DNA from: Xestospongia muta
Taxonomy: Eukaryota > Porifera > Demospongiae > Haplosclerida > Petrosiidae
Length of the DNA: 64,000 nucleotides
Direction of reading: 5' to 3'
Assembly: GCA_963693285.1 (NCBI GenBank)
Contig: OY848925.1
Span: 7,046,932 to 7,110,931 of the forward strand
The notes below the pieces were generated by a model. The model was not told the DNA's origin, made no database searches, and saw only the letters and a program-made list of their open reading frames with translations. Position numbers and translations under genes: made by a program. Position 1 is the stretch's first letter. Every line of letters begins with the position of its first letter. Below, one piece after another: positions 33,809 through 46,978 of the stretch.

Positions 33809-36800
33809 TCATTTAAAATTACTAAAGTCCATTTTAAGTGTTATTGTTGGTTTACTAGATGGACCTGTTCTAGTAACCTGTCTGTCTGGTTTAACAGCAC
33901 TCTGACTACTTTTAATAGCAGCTTCAAGACGAGCTTTAAGTTCAGGTGATGATGTCATCACACTGCGAAATGGTTGAGGATATTTTGGTCCAATAGCTAT
34001 TAGTCGTTGGAGTGCAGTATCATGAATCAATTGTCTTGATTTAGTAGCATTTTGAGGTGACTCAAGAAACAATGATATAAATAGTGGTATTAACATTGAC
34101 ATCATCACAGACTCTATAACAAAAATAATATTAATTGTATTATTATATATATCTCACTTTTCTCATCAATGGTAAGCTCTAATAAAACCTCAAGTAGTTG
34201 TATAGCTCGTGTCACTACATCTGGTGTGGTAGTATCCTGTTGAACTAGTTTGACCACTTCTGGTGCTAAGTGGTGAATAAAATGATTAGCTAGTGAAGTA
34301 TTAGCAGTGAAGAGAGTTTGATAAACTTGCAATGTTTTCAACTGTAGCTAAAGAAGGTACATTGTCACACACACACACACATCATGGGGAAACACTTACT
34401 TGAGATTGATGAAGACAACTCTTTAAGAATTCAACACAGTCTTTAAAAAGTTGAGAAGAAGAGCAACATAGTTCAGCTGATGGAGATACAAGTACAAGAG
34501 AAAGGACCACAAGTCTTGTATTAATTGACAGATTATTAAACTCATTATCGTCACCATTATTGACTAGACTGTGACACGTTGACTGAAGGATGGCTACTGG
34601 TAACTGTCCAGAACATAGAGATTTCCATGACTGAAGACAAACTGCTAATAAAGGACTGTCTTCAAGTACTTGAATGCTCATCAATATCATATAGATGATG
34701 CTTGGTAAGACAGAAGGTAGCACTGAGGGTGACGTCCATGTCACAACTGTAGGTAATAATTGAACAGCAACAGATTTTAACTCCTCATCAACTCCAGTGG
34801 ATTTTTTTAACAATGCACAACCAGCTAAGACTAATAGTGTATAAGCATATGACTTATCTTGATCCAAATGTTCTTCAGGTGGTAGAGAATCTGAAAGATT
34901 ACTAGCAAGAGAGAATGCTACTTTGAGAGAGAGTAGATGAAGTGTGTTGTGTGATGTCAACATAACTCGATGTAATACGTTAAATAACTCTATGACAAGT
35001 TGAGGCTCTCCAGATAATATCGACTTTGCTAATGATGTCTTCACAAGATTGTCTAAACATTGAAGACAACACTGAATGGTGTAAGTAGAATCATACATAG
35101 CTGGGTTACATAATGCTTGAACAGCCACACCCATTAACAAATGAAACATGTCATGTCTTTCATCAGTGGGTGGAGCTACGGTACCTAGGGGTACCATACT
35201 AGCAAATGGTGGAGCTAATGTTATAGTAGTCTGTTGTGAGTCAGACTTTTTATAAAGACCTCTTCTATTAGCCCATACTGATACAGCTTGTAGTATAGAT
35301 GGCCAGTTAGTAGTATAATATGGACGTACAAAGTGGACCATTACTGGTAAATAAAATGTACCTCCTAAAGGTGGTAATTGGCTACCAAATTGAGTAGGTA
35401 ATGATAAGTAGGCATGGTCTTTGATTGCTGCTAGCCAGTACTGACTCAGTAAAGGTAAATGAGGATCTACTAAGTCATTAGGTTGATCTCCACCCATTTC
35501 TGGGTCTGGAGTGGACTGCCTTTTTGGATCTTCAATGGACACTTTGATATATAATTCTGCCCACGCTTTCAAGACAGAGAGACTTTCCATTGTAGCAACA
35601 GCTTCACCAAATGAAGATGTCTCTTGTCTTTTTAATTTATCAAGAGAGCTCACAAGAAGTTGTTGAACTCTTTTGAGATCACCAATATGACGAGATACTC
35701 CACTTCCTAACCACTCACTACAGACTTGACAAGCCATTGCTGTCACATGAGGAGCAGTGTCTGGAGTAAAGGCAGGACGTAGGGCAGCCCCTATCTAATT
35801 ATTTAATAATATAATTAGAAAGCATTGAATTTACAAGTTACCTGAGCTTGATATTGTTCTAAAAGAACGTGTCCCTGGTAATCTGGATCTTTAGTGTTAG
35901 CAAATAACTCAATGACATCCTAATAATTTGAATATTCCATTCCACTGGTATCATAGTATGAGTATCTGACCTGTAATGCTTGATAACCAGCCAGCTTTAA
36001 CTGATCTACATTGGCTGTTGCTGCAATAAAGGAAGTCCGGACTAACTCTGAAAGATGCATAACTAAAAAATCTCCTAATAAATAAAATGCATCAAAGAAT
36101 TGAAATACAGCAGTTTATTCATATACCTCCAAACTGTCTTTTCTTTGTTTCAGCTAATGTCATGTCAAAGTGAGCAGGATCATTCTTGCAGACAGTATAG
36201 ATTTTTCTAGAACATTCTACAGCAAACACTTTAGTTGGCCATCTTGGTGTGATAAGGTTAGTTATTGAACTATCTTCACCAGTTGTGAATTTAGCCAAAT
36301 CTTCATCATCATCAGGCTTAGTTCCTCCTTCAGGTTGATCCTCTTGTAATGAAGGGGGAGCCCCTTCATTTTGTTGAGCAGATAACACTCCATTACATAA
36401 TAAAAGCCATTTCATTGGGTCATTGGGAGCTAATGATGTTAGTAAACTAAATAAAGTCTCTTTTAAATCAAATCTCAGCTTTTCATCTTGTTCAATGTCA
36501 AGTTTTGTGAGGACAGTATGTTCTAGACCTTTACCTGTTTCTTTATCTTGCAAAATATCCCAAACTAATGTTGGGTCTTGTTGACTAAATTGACGCAGAC
36601 CATTAGCAGATGATCGTCGTAGCAACAGATGAGAACTATGCAGTGATGCGTAGAGTCGTGGCACAACTGTTGTCATGGAAACTAAAGCAGGTGCAAAAAG
36701 TTGAAGTTGTTGGAGACAACTTATAGCTGTACTTTGTACCACAGGATCAGGATGACTCTATAATATATCATGGATTAACAATACAACAATAAACATATAC

Positions 36801-39800
36801 TAACTTGAATAATAGAACAAGCAGTCAAACAGGTTTGACGAGTACTTAACATTGTCTCTGAATCAATTTGCAACTCTGGACCAAGTGTTGTTAATAATGC
36901 ACTGAGGCAGTTACCAAGGCAACGGTACATTTTAACATGCACTGTTGATGTGTGGATAAGAAGAGACAGAAGCAAAGAGAGGGTAGAATCAACAAAATTG
37001 CGAAATAGAGGCCCTCCACTATCAGCAATGAGAGATAATGCATGTAAAGACCATACCTACATGATGAATGATTACATTAAAACTGTTTATCAAACAAATC
37101 AAAACCACACCCACAACAATAACCACATATTTATGAACCAGCTGTCTGTTTATATTGTTACATTAGTGAGGTGAGATAAACAAGACCACCTGTCTACACA
37201 CTACAAACACCAAAAGATTATACCTGAGCTGTGGGATTGGAGTAATTATTAGCAATCTCTTGAAGACTAGAGACACTAATTTGTAGATGTTGTCCAGAGC
37301 TCATGCCACCAACATAACGATGAAGACAACCAAGTGTTAATGCATGTCCAATTGGGATATCTTTAGTAGCTGTTTTAAGAGCATTAACACTCATTTGTAC
37401 AATTTGTGCCACAAATCCAACATTGGCCACAACTTGTGATAGACGACCTAATGCTTCACCAGCTGCACAACGTAATAATGGATTAGAACTGTCCAAGGCT
37501 CCCTATAATAATGAGATCATTAACTTTGCAATTAATACGGGGCAAACGCACAGCTGCTAAAGAATATGCAGCACTAATCAAGTCATCATCTCCAAATGAT
37601 CCTTTAGATTGAACTAAACCCTATTTAAAAGTAAAAGAAAGTATTTCTTTATGATATCTGTTACTTTTAATCCAGCTAATATAGCTGTAATAATGTTAAT
37701 TTGTATGGCCTGTTGTTGAGCAGACTTTGATTGTTTAACACATTCTTTGAAATGATTTAACAGCTGTAATCTGTGTTTTGGAGCAACAACAGAAAACACA
37801 CGTCCAAATAAGGTAATAGCAGCATCAATAACAGCTACTCCTAATGGCAAAGGATTCCTAAAATTGACATCCTAAAAAGAATTAAAATTTAATACATTTA
37901 TATACAAACACATACAGTGTTTGATGTGATATATGTTGACGCTGGATCGTGTTCTATAGCACCTGAACCAGCTGCACTGTTTGGTTGGAGCTAAAGAAGT
38001 AGAGATAGAGGAGATAATCAGAAAGTGTGTGTGGTGATTACCATTTCCTCTACATCTTGATGATCAGTTTCCTCAAGCCATGATCCTAATAATATACTGT
38101 CGTCATGGTGACACATTGAACGTAATAAAGAAGTAGTCGTAGTTGCCATATTTTCAGATAATGTAAATTCTGCCACAATTTCTCGTAATAAAGTGCTTAA
38201 ACAACCTAATTAGACTATATATTAAACAATGCTGCCATGGTAACAACTACCTTCATATGAAGTAGGAGGTAACAAGACTAAACATTGATATAATCGCAGT
38301 CTCATCATTGCACTTAATGCCTTCAAATGAACACCATGTACTTTGATTAAGTTTGATAACCTACCCAATAGGATCAATTTAAACACACAGCCCCTATTAT
38401 CTTACCCTGATGTCATAGCTAGTACAGAGTCCAGGGGTAACATAATTCTTTTAATGAGTTCCGTTGAAAGCAGGTCACCACATGATGTTGACAACAAAGC
38501 CACAATAGCTAATAATACAATAAAAAAAGTAATATTATAATTAATACTATAAGTCTTACAAGTGAGAGCACCGATTCTGTTCTCAAATGTGTGTTTCCAT
38601 GACAACGATGTTCCTGAGCTCATTTCTGTGGTTAATTCATTATGCGAATGAGGAAATACAGAATACCACAATGTGAGTATTGTTTTTAGTTGAGCACGGA
38701 TATAAGGTGGACCTATGAATAACTTAATGCTAAAAGGTCATTATAACACCATTCTTACCAAGACTAAGGTAGGCTCCAATTAAAGCCCAACCACACTGAA
38801 CTGATGCTAGAGCAAGGTTGCCCCCATCATTAGGTATCTTAATAAGATCTTGACCCATATTAAATACTTCTTCTGCTTTAGCTAAGGGGACACCAAGTTG
38901 ACTCTTTTGAGCTGAACTTAACACAGAAGCTAATGCATATCCATAACCAACTAGACCATGAGGATGACCACGATTCATTTTTACTTTCATTACAAGATAT
39001 TCTAATACTACTGTTAACTTTGAAGGTAAAGCTAAACCAATATTATACATGCAACGAGCCCCTGATAATCTAGAAGGAATTAACACTAATTAATAATGTG
39101 ATTAAGATAATTAGTACCTTGTTGCCAAGTTGGAGTGGATTAATACATTATTAAGTGCTTCAATTAAAGGGGCAGGACTCTCTCCACCCACTATTCCATT
39201 ATCATTAATAACTAGGGGCAATGCCGCAGTATTGAGAGCAAGAACTAATGACCCAATCTCTGAGAGAGCACATATAATCATGTGTGGTTTAGTTGACTTG
39301 TCTAGAGCCTCTTCTTTGTCAGCCCCTGTCATTATTTAACAATAATTAGAAAATTAATACTATATTTTTACCTTCATTTAGAGTCAGACCACTTATTAAA
39401 CGTGTTATCAATTTACAGAGATAAGTACCTGCTGCTAATTGTGAAGACTCTCCTAGTAGTCGACTAAAACTAGATCTCATTATAAACTGAACACATTTAC
39501 GAGAATATACAGCATCAATGTGAGTAGCTATTGTCTTAGGATGTGTCAATAATTCCAGAATATCACTAGATATAACTTGTAGATTACGTTCTAACCAAAT
39601 ACCCCCCATTTGGCACAGGAAGAAGACATAGGTCTAGAAAAGATAAACTAAATAAACACAGTTGAGGTTTCATAAAGGATGAAACAAGGAAGCTGTCCTA
39701 CTCAAACATACCAACCTGTGTCACTCCAACACGTACATCACGAGAGGCCAAACCACCTTTTAAAAGTTCTGGTCCACCAGTTTTTAAAAAACTAGCTGAT

Positions 39801-41180
39801 CCTCGCACAAATCCATTAGAAAGAAGAGAGAGAATATCATAAAGTGTTGGTTGTTTAACCTGTTGTTATAACCAGTTAGATAGGACATCAAATTATCACA
39901 TTTCACCTTTCCTTTGTACTGAGGTGGGAGGGGTTGTTGTGACAGTGCTAACAATGTACCCCATAATATAGCTATTGAACAACGTACATTATAATCACTG
40001 CCTTCCAAAGCTTTAAGACAGACTTGTGACAATGAGTCTAACTCTTGTGTATACAAAGTTGGTCCATGTTGAGATAGCTCAAGAATACACTAGAGGGAAT
40101 ATAATAGATAAAGGAGGTGTCCAGACAGTCATTTCCTAATCTATGGGGCTAACTTCTAGTAGTAAGACAACCAAGTTAGATAAGAAACCTTTTTGTTTTG
40201 TGGTCAATTGATAACAACACACACGACTGATGAGTAAGGTTGCCAAGCCTTACATATAATCTAATGTAAATCTACATAAGCTAACCACAAACCTCTAGTA
40301 ATGTCAATGAACATCAAGGCTAATTATAAAATAACAAACCAAACACTGATATTATATTATTATGGCTTCTACTGTGAACTAACTAATCAAGCTTATGATT
40401 ACCTTAGCAGCAGCACTTCGTACTGGTAACAATTTGTCTGTTAAACCACTCTTCAAATATTTGTATATATCTTTATGAGCTGATGAGGAGGATGTCCCTA
40501 ATCCTTTAATTAATTTCTCTAACGAGCTACACACATCACATCGATACTAGAAAACAATAACAAGGTTTCCGTAAAGGAAATGGTAAAAGTGAAACTATAC
40601 CTCATTTGACTTTGTTAGTTTAAGTAAAGTTTGTACAACATCTGGAAACAAACTACCACCCTATAATAATAATCTAATAATTAAACTAATGATTAATATC
40701 AATATTTACCATTCTACCATGTTCAGCAAATATATCACCAATACACTCAATAGCAGTTCTATGATAATAATTTATATACATGAATTAAATTTAAGTAGAT
40801 CTTACAATTTGTTATCAACATATGTGGAGTCATCTTTAAGTCGAAGAACCTCAATACATTTTGTGATTGTATCATATAGCGTACTGGTATCACCTGATGA
40901 ATATAATGCTACAAATGAACGTCCTAGGAGACTGCGAAGGGGAGGTGGTAGAGACCCCTGTAATCCATATTGATATAATTGATTAATTAATACTTTTTGT
41001 TTCTCCTTTAATTCTCCCTAATTGAAGAGGAAGATAATATAGCCACACCCACTTATTACAACTACTTACTCTGGGTGTTGAAGACAAAGTTTGAGGTAGT
41101 TGCTGTAGCCATTGAAGAAGAAAGAGTGTCTTCTTCTCTTCTGTCAATCCTTTTAGCTTTTCTTCTGCTAACAATAACAT
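33809..41180 (-). CDS. HEATR5: HEAT repeat-containing protein 5
   Basis: Start [17 protein letters not shown] at 41178-41180, stop at 33809-33811, with about 25 exons and product near 2,000 aa made of HEAT repeats. HEATR5A/B (Laa1 in yeast) binds AP-1 and aftiphilin complexes and works in clathrin transport at the trans-Golgi and endosomes. Diagnostic stretches: the start region ([34 protein letters not shown]), [56 protein letters not shown], and the tail [14 protein letters not shown]. The intron at about 40092-40402 is around 300 bp, long for this genome. Head to head with the b561-NOX gene (146 bp). Confidence 0.92.
34367..34381. repeat. CA microsatellite in HEATR5 intron
   Basis: Seven to eight CA units in a short intron. 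Confidence 0.75.
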
Positions 41181-41326
41181 TTCAAAGCAGTTTGCATGAC
41201 ACAGTCACAATTGTAGAGGCGTGGTTACAATAAATTTGCTCGATATTCGTATCAAAATTTAATGTGCTTGTATAAATCAAGACTGCACTGGCAAATTTCT
41301 TCATTTTGTTCGCAAGCAAGTTGGTG
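41181..41326. promoter_or_regulatory. Bidirectional promoter region (HEATR5 / b561-NOX)
   Basis: Start codons on opposite strands are 146 bp apart. No TATA box stands out. Shared regulation is inferred only from position. Confidence 0.45.
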
Positions 41327-44300
41327 ATGATGCCTTTCAAGACAGCGTTATTATTAACGTCAGTAGCTCTATTCATCTGCAGTATATCAGCATCTCCATT
41401 AGGTATGGAATCTAGTGATCATTTCTGTGCAGCAATGCAACAGATGAGAGAAATAGAGAGAGAGAGAGAGAGCAATTATTGTTATGTTATTATCAAACAC
41501 TTTGTTTGTATTATTATATCGTTTATTATAAATTAATAAAGTGCATTAATATTACTATTGTTAAAACTAGTGTAGAAAGAATCCTTCTAAAATTTGATAG
41601 TGTGGTTTTGCACTTGTGTCATGATTTAAATTCAAAAATTAGTTAATTTACTTTATTTGTGCTCATTTTTTATTTCTGCAGAGTTTTGCACAAACAGTCA
41701 GTATATTTTAGCTGGAGAGCATCTGAACTGGTCCATTAATGTCACTGAACTAATGTGTACAATTAATGGCAGACAGCTAAGTAAGTTTAATCAAGCAGTA
41801 CACATTTAAATTAGTATTTAGAGGATGTTGATAAAAGTCATTCAAAAGTGTCATTATGTATGCTCTTCCTCATATAGATGATGGAAGCGTGTTATTTTAT
41901 ACACCTGGTTCATATCAATATAATTGTCGTAATATGTCGGGAAATTTATCAGTTGTTGGTATACAACACAAGCTAGCATTCTGTTCAAACTGCACTCCAA
42001 ATTATCTGGTCATTTTTGCTGGTCAAGCAGTATCTTGGACAGGACCACACTGGAAGTGTTCACTTCAATTGGTTAATAACAGTTGCCATGGCAATGTCTT
42101 GAGAGACTTCAGTTCGCAAACTCTTGGTAAGTGTTATAGAAAGCCAATTTGACACAATTTCTGAGTGTAGTATGATTGCATTAACCACATCCTATTATTG
42201 TAAATATTTTGTAGGATTGCAACAAGTACATCATTTTCAAGAGCCAGGCACTTATCAGTTTTTATGTCGTGATAATTGTGAACCTTTGGCAACAGTCACT
42301 GTAGTAAATGTCAATGATACTGAACTAATAGAGTTCTGTTCTCAACCACAGCCTTTGATAGATGATGTCAAGTACAAAGAGTTAATTTATAGTCATGGTG
42401 CAATAATGGCTGTGACCTTTGGTATTTTATTTCCACTGGGAGCATTTCTAGCAAATATCAAGAAGCCAATAGCACACATGATACTTCAACCATTAGGAAT
42501 AGTGCTAGCTGTTATCGGGTTTGTATTAGCTGCTGTCTATAAAGGACTAAATGCCAGTAGTCACTTTAATCAGCTACATAGTATTATTGGACTATTATTA
42601 CTAGCAATAGTCATCATTGTCATACCAGGACTAAAGCTATCTCTATTAGCTCCTATTAAAGAAAAGTGGCAAAGACTAGTTATTATTTGGCATAAAAGAT
42701 TAGGAATTTCTGCTGTGTTTTTTGGTTTCTCTAATATTTTCCTGGTAAGTTTATATAAATGTGTTTGTTGGTGTTTTCATATCCTTTATTAGGGTTTGTT
42801 GGTCCTGTCTGATACACCAGTCTATATTAAAGTTATATATGGTGTATGGGTCTTTGTTTGTATTGTATTCTTTGTTATCTCTGGATCTGTCACCAAACAG
42901 GATGTCTATGATGATGATGAAGCACTGTCAGTGATGGTGACATGTTGTCGTTATCGAGCTGATAAAGTGACATTAAATCGTCAAGATCCTGTACGTTTAT
43001 CTAAACTCTCAAAAGATGTTCTAAGTGAAGGGAAGTACATTCAGGCAAGAAAGAAATCAGTGGACATGTTAGAAATGGCTGTAGAACCAGTAAAAACTTT
43101 TCCTCAACGTAAGGTGTCTAATGTTCATTTTGGTCCTGTTGATATAGCAGCAAATTTGACACCAAATATTGTTACCCCTCAATCTTCAAATCAATTTGGA
43201 TTCAATAATCGATTATCATCAGAAGATCTGAGTGATGACAGTGAAAGTGACCAAGAGCAGTCAACTGATGAAGTAGATGCTGAAATAAATGACAAAAAAA
43301 ATGTCCGTGACTCACAATTCAGTCTTAATAGTGTTCCCTCTGATGGTGGATCACTACGAATTACACGTCATTCTGATCGAGCTCACACTAAAGTTACTGA
43401 TCTATTTTCAAGAACTAACTCTATATCTCAAAATCCATCTCCTTTAATGACATCTCAACACATAAAACTTGATGACAACAATGATGACGACAATGAAAAA
43501 CACAAGAAGGAAGGTTCATCATCTAGTGAGGATGTGACCAAGTGTCCATTTCACAGATCAGGTAATTCAGACTCTGGCCTGCCATTACAACAGAGACGAA
43601 TGAGGAAAAATGCATTTGCTTCATCAGAAAATCCACCACCAATGACTTTACCAGGACAACAAAAAATTCAACGACAAATTTCAAGAAATTCTAGTTTTCG
43701 TCGCCAGTAAGTGAACAAATTGTATTATATTTATAATATTATATTTTACAGGCAACAAAAAAAGTTAATTGATAATACACTCCAATCAGTTATGGAGATA
43801 TCTGATGATGCTATTATTTGTGCTAATGCTCAAGGAGAAATAGTATTTTGGAGTGCTGGAGCTATGAAAATGTTTGGATATACTCCTGGTGAAGCAATAG
43901 GTAGCTCCTTACAAATGATCATGCCAGAACGCTACAAGGAGAAACATCAAAATGGAGTCAATGGACGAACTGAACGAGCATTAGATTATATTAGGTAAGT
44001 TTAAAGTCAACTCATTACATCAAATTAATGTTTATTTTAGAAAACATCATACTGCTCCGGAAGAACAAAAACACGCTCGACTCTATGCTGTGAGTAATAT
44101 ATTAGACAAGGATATGGTTTCAATAGTACTATAATTTATGATTATGGTTTTGAGTAGTAGTAGTTGGATCTGGTCCAAAGTAATTATGTCTCTCTCTATT
44201 ATTGCAGGTGCATGGAGTCTCAAAAACAGGAAAAGAGTTTGGAGTTGAAGCAGTAGTTACTAGTTTTGTCATTGAAGAAGACATATATTATACTGGCATT

Positions 44301-46906
44301 ATCAGTGAAGTTAAGCCCTTGACACGTCAACAATCATCATGTAGTTTGAGTAGTGAAACAGAAATTCGTGAGAAACATCAGAAGGTAAGTGTAATTTACT
44401 AAATTACATAATTTATTGGTTATTATAGGCAATGGCCATTGGTGCTCAAATGAAAATGGTTCATAAACTTCGGAATGCTGACTACATGACCAAAGTACTT
44501 TATTCCTTATAATAGTCAGTATTTTATCTTTATTTTACAGCGAGAATTGACTCGTATTTTAGAGAATAGTCTCCAAGCAGCTGAATTTGAAGTAAGTTTA
44601 TATTGATAATTATTGCTATTAATTGTTATTAATTTAATAATAACCTTTCTATTTCAGGTTCCTCCAGAAGATATCACTGTTATGGTTGACACTATATCTA
44701 AAGCTGCTGATAAAGATGAAACAGGAGTTATAAAATTTGTAGATTTAATTGATTTACTGGCTAAACATCAACTTTATATCAGTGACTCTGGTCTGATTGC
44801 CAAATATGGTAAAGCAAAGGCATCTGAGGGTAATTTAAGACCACGAGAGCGATGTTGCAATAAAGCTTTTGCATTTTTGTTCTCTCATATCGTCACCTTG
44901 AGTTGGGTCCTGGCCTACATCAGTCTTAACATAATTCTATGTATAATTGGAGTTTTGACTGAAAAAAGAAAAGGTTGGAGTAAAGTTTCATACGGTACTG
45001 GTCCAGTATTAAGTATGAATTGTGTTTTAATCCTATTACCTATGATGTATAGTCTGATCCATATCTTCAGAGGAAGTTCCTTTCTAATGAAGGTAATATA
45101 ATATCATTAATACAACATTGACTTATTATCATTATAGATTCTTCCATTGAAGCATTCTTTTCTATTTCATATCATTATTACAATGGGTATTATCTTCTGG
45201 AGTACAGTACACATAGCCACTCATTTGTGTTCATTTGATAATATCGATGAAAATGGAACATCACATGATAACTTTGAAGAAAATATCAAGACTCATCTTA
45301 TGCCATTAATCACTGGCATTAGTGCTATCTTTATAATAATCATATTGATAGTGTCATCTATTAAGCAATTACGATCGTTATGTCAATTTATTGGTTTCTA
45401 CAGTCTACACTGGATAGGCATAGCTCTATTTTATATTCTCCTGGTTCTTCATGGCAAAAACTATTATAATCCTTCTTTTTGGAAATGGTTACTACCAGTT
45501 CTCTTTGTCTACCTGCTGGAGAGGCTATATCATTATTGTGTGGTTACCAAATACTCTGTTGTTTTACAAAGAGCCGCACCTTATGATGAAATGTCAAGAA
45601 CCACAAAAATAGAAGTGAAAAAACCAAAACATTACAAGTTTATACCAGGACAATATCTCCTCATCAATATTCCTCAAATAGGTAAATTTTTATATTTGTT
45701 ATGCATTGAAGTATCAATAATTCTTGTAGGATATTTTAACTGGCAGCCATGTAAAATAGCTTCAACAAACAAAGAAAAAGTAAGTCAATCATTAACAGAA
45801 AGTATTTTTAAAAGTTACTTGTTCCAAATTAGGCACTAACATTATATGTACCTCATATTGGCAATGCCTGGATTGAAAAGGTCTTTAAAACTTTCATGAG
45901 TAATCCAATAAAACCAACAGCTGATGACCAAACAATTCCAGTCCTTACTGTCAATATAACTAATCCGTAGGTTATCTGGTAACACATTCAATGATGTATA
46001 TGTACATTAGATATGGAGTAGGAGCAAATGTTGTCTTTGATTATAAAGTAGCTGTTCTTGTGTGTGGAGGAGATGGACCACTTACATGTCGTAGTATTAT
46101 ACAGACATTTTTGGAATATAGGAAAGGCTCAAGTTGTCATTGTGGGTAAGTTTCTCCTTAATACATTTTAATTGATTATAATTATACTTTTATTTTCTCA
46201 GATGTCATCCACAATTAACTAAGTTATATTTTGTATGGGTCACACCAAGTGGCAATGATAATGAGGTACAAATAATTAAATTTTATTAAATTATAGGAGT
46301 CATTCTCTTCTTTAATATTAGTGGTTTACAGACTATCTGAGTGAATTAACCGAAGATGAAAACTTGAAGAAATACCTTGATATTCGCATTTTCTTGACTA
46401 ATATTAATAGTCCTCCTGATGAACTAGCATCAGCTTTACTCCACTTAGCTTTAAAAACAGGAGGTCCAGCATTGTCCGTTCGACGTCCTTCTCAACCACA
46501 ATTAAGCAAACTTTATGCGTATACATCTTATGGTATTCCTGATTTTGAAAATCTGCTTGATTGTAAGTTTTTATTATCTACCACAATCAATGTTATATAT
46601 CTATATAGTTGTATCAATGCAACAAGGGACGGCCTCTGATAAGGGAATGGAATGTGGGGTCTTCACTGCCGGTGATCTGCCACAAACTGTTAAAAAAGAC
46701 CTACTTCATTATTGTGCCATATGCTCCAAAAAGAAAGGACCACCTATTACAAACACTCCAGCAGACTCACCATACAAGTAAGAACTAAGACTTCCTTATA
46801 ATTTGGTTCAATTTGATATAGGCAACCTGTGGACTCCTCATCTGAACTGGAACAAGTACCAAGAGAATGGCATATTACTTTTACACAGCAAACACTAATT
46901 CTTTAG
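41327..46906 (+). CDS. Cytochrome b561-PAS-EF-hand-NOX5-like fusion protein
   Basis: About 19 exons, all joined in frame, coding near 1,430 aa. Residues 1-24 are a signal peptide (MMPFKTALLLTSVALFICSI). About 25-190 are a Cys-rich, glycosylated ectodomain. About 195-335 are a cytochrome b561 core with histidines in SHGAIMA, KPIAHMILQ, NQLHSIIG and IIWHKRLG, as in FRRS1-type b561. About 340-615 are an acidic, Ser-rich cytosolic linker. About 625-755 are a PAS domain (EISDDAIICANAQGEIVFWS; FGYTPGEAIGSSLQMIMPER). An EF-hand loop follows, DKDETGVIKFVD. From about 880 comes a NOX5-like module with haem His spaced 14 in FHIIITMGIIFWSTVH, then LHWIGIALFYILLVLHG and FWKWLLP. FAD/NADPH lobes show PGQYLLINIP, FNWQPCKIAS, VCGGDGPLT, EWFTDYLSEL and a tail WHITFTQQTL. 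Predicted role: transmembrane electron transfer with sensing. Confidence 0.85.
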
Positions 46907-46910
46907 ATAA

Positions 46911-46916
46911 AATAAA
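46911..46916 (+). terminator. Polyadenylation signal of the b561-NOX gene
   Basis: AATAAA begins 5 bases after the TAG stop. The next gene, on the other strand, ends 73 bp away, so 3' ends must be close or overlap. Confidence 0.6.
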
Positions 46917-46978
46917 GAACACATTACACGGACAACATTACTATTTATCTAAAGTTGTGTGATATTATTTTAATTTTT

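Noticed and set aside
38343..39339. Plus-strand open frames of 65-69 codons
   Set aside because: They overlap HEATR5 coding exons on the minus strand, where protein similarity is clear.
42900..44000. Splitting the b561 and PAS-NOX parts into separate genes
   Set aside because: The linker exon runs unbroken from the last b561 helix and ends CGC-CA at a GTAAGT donor that joins in phase to the exon starting QQKKLIDNT; no stop, polyadenylation signal or promoter-sized gap lies between.
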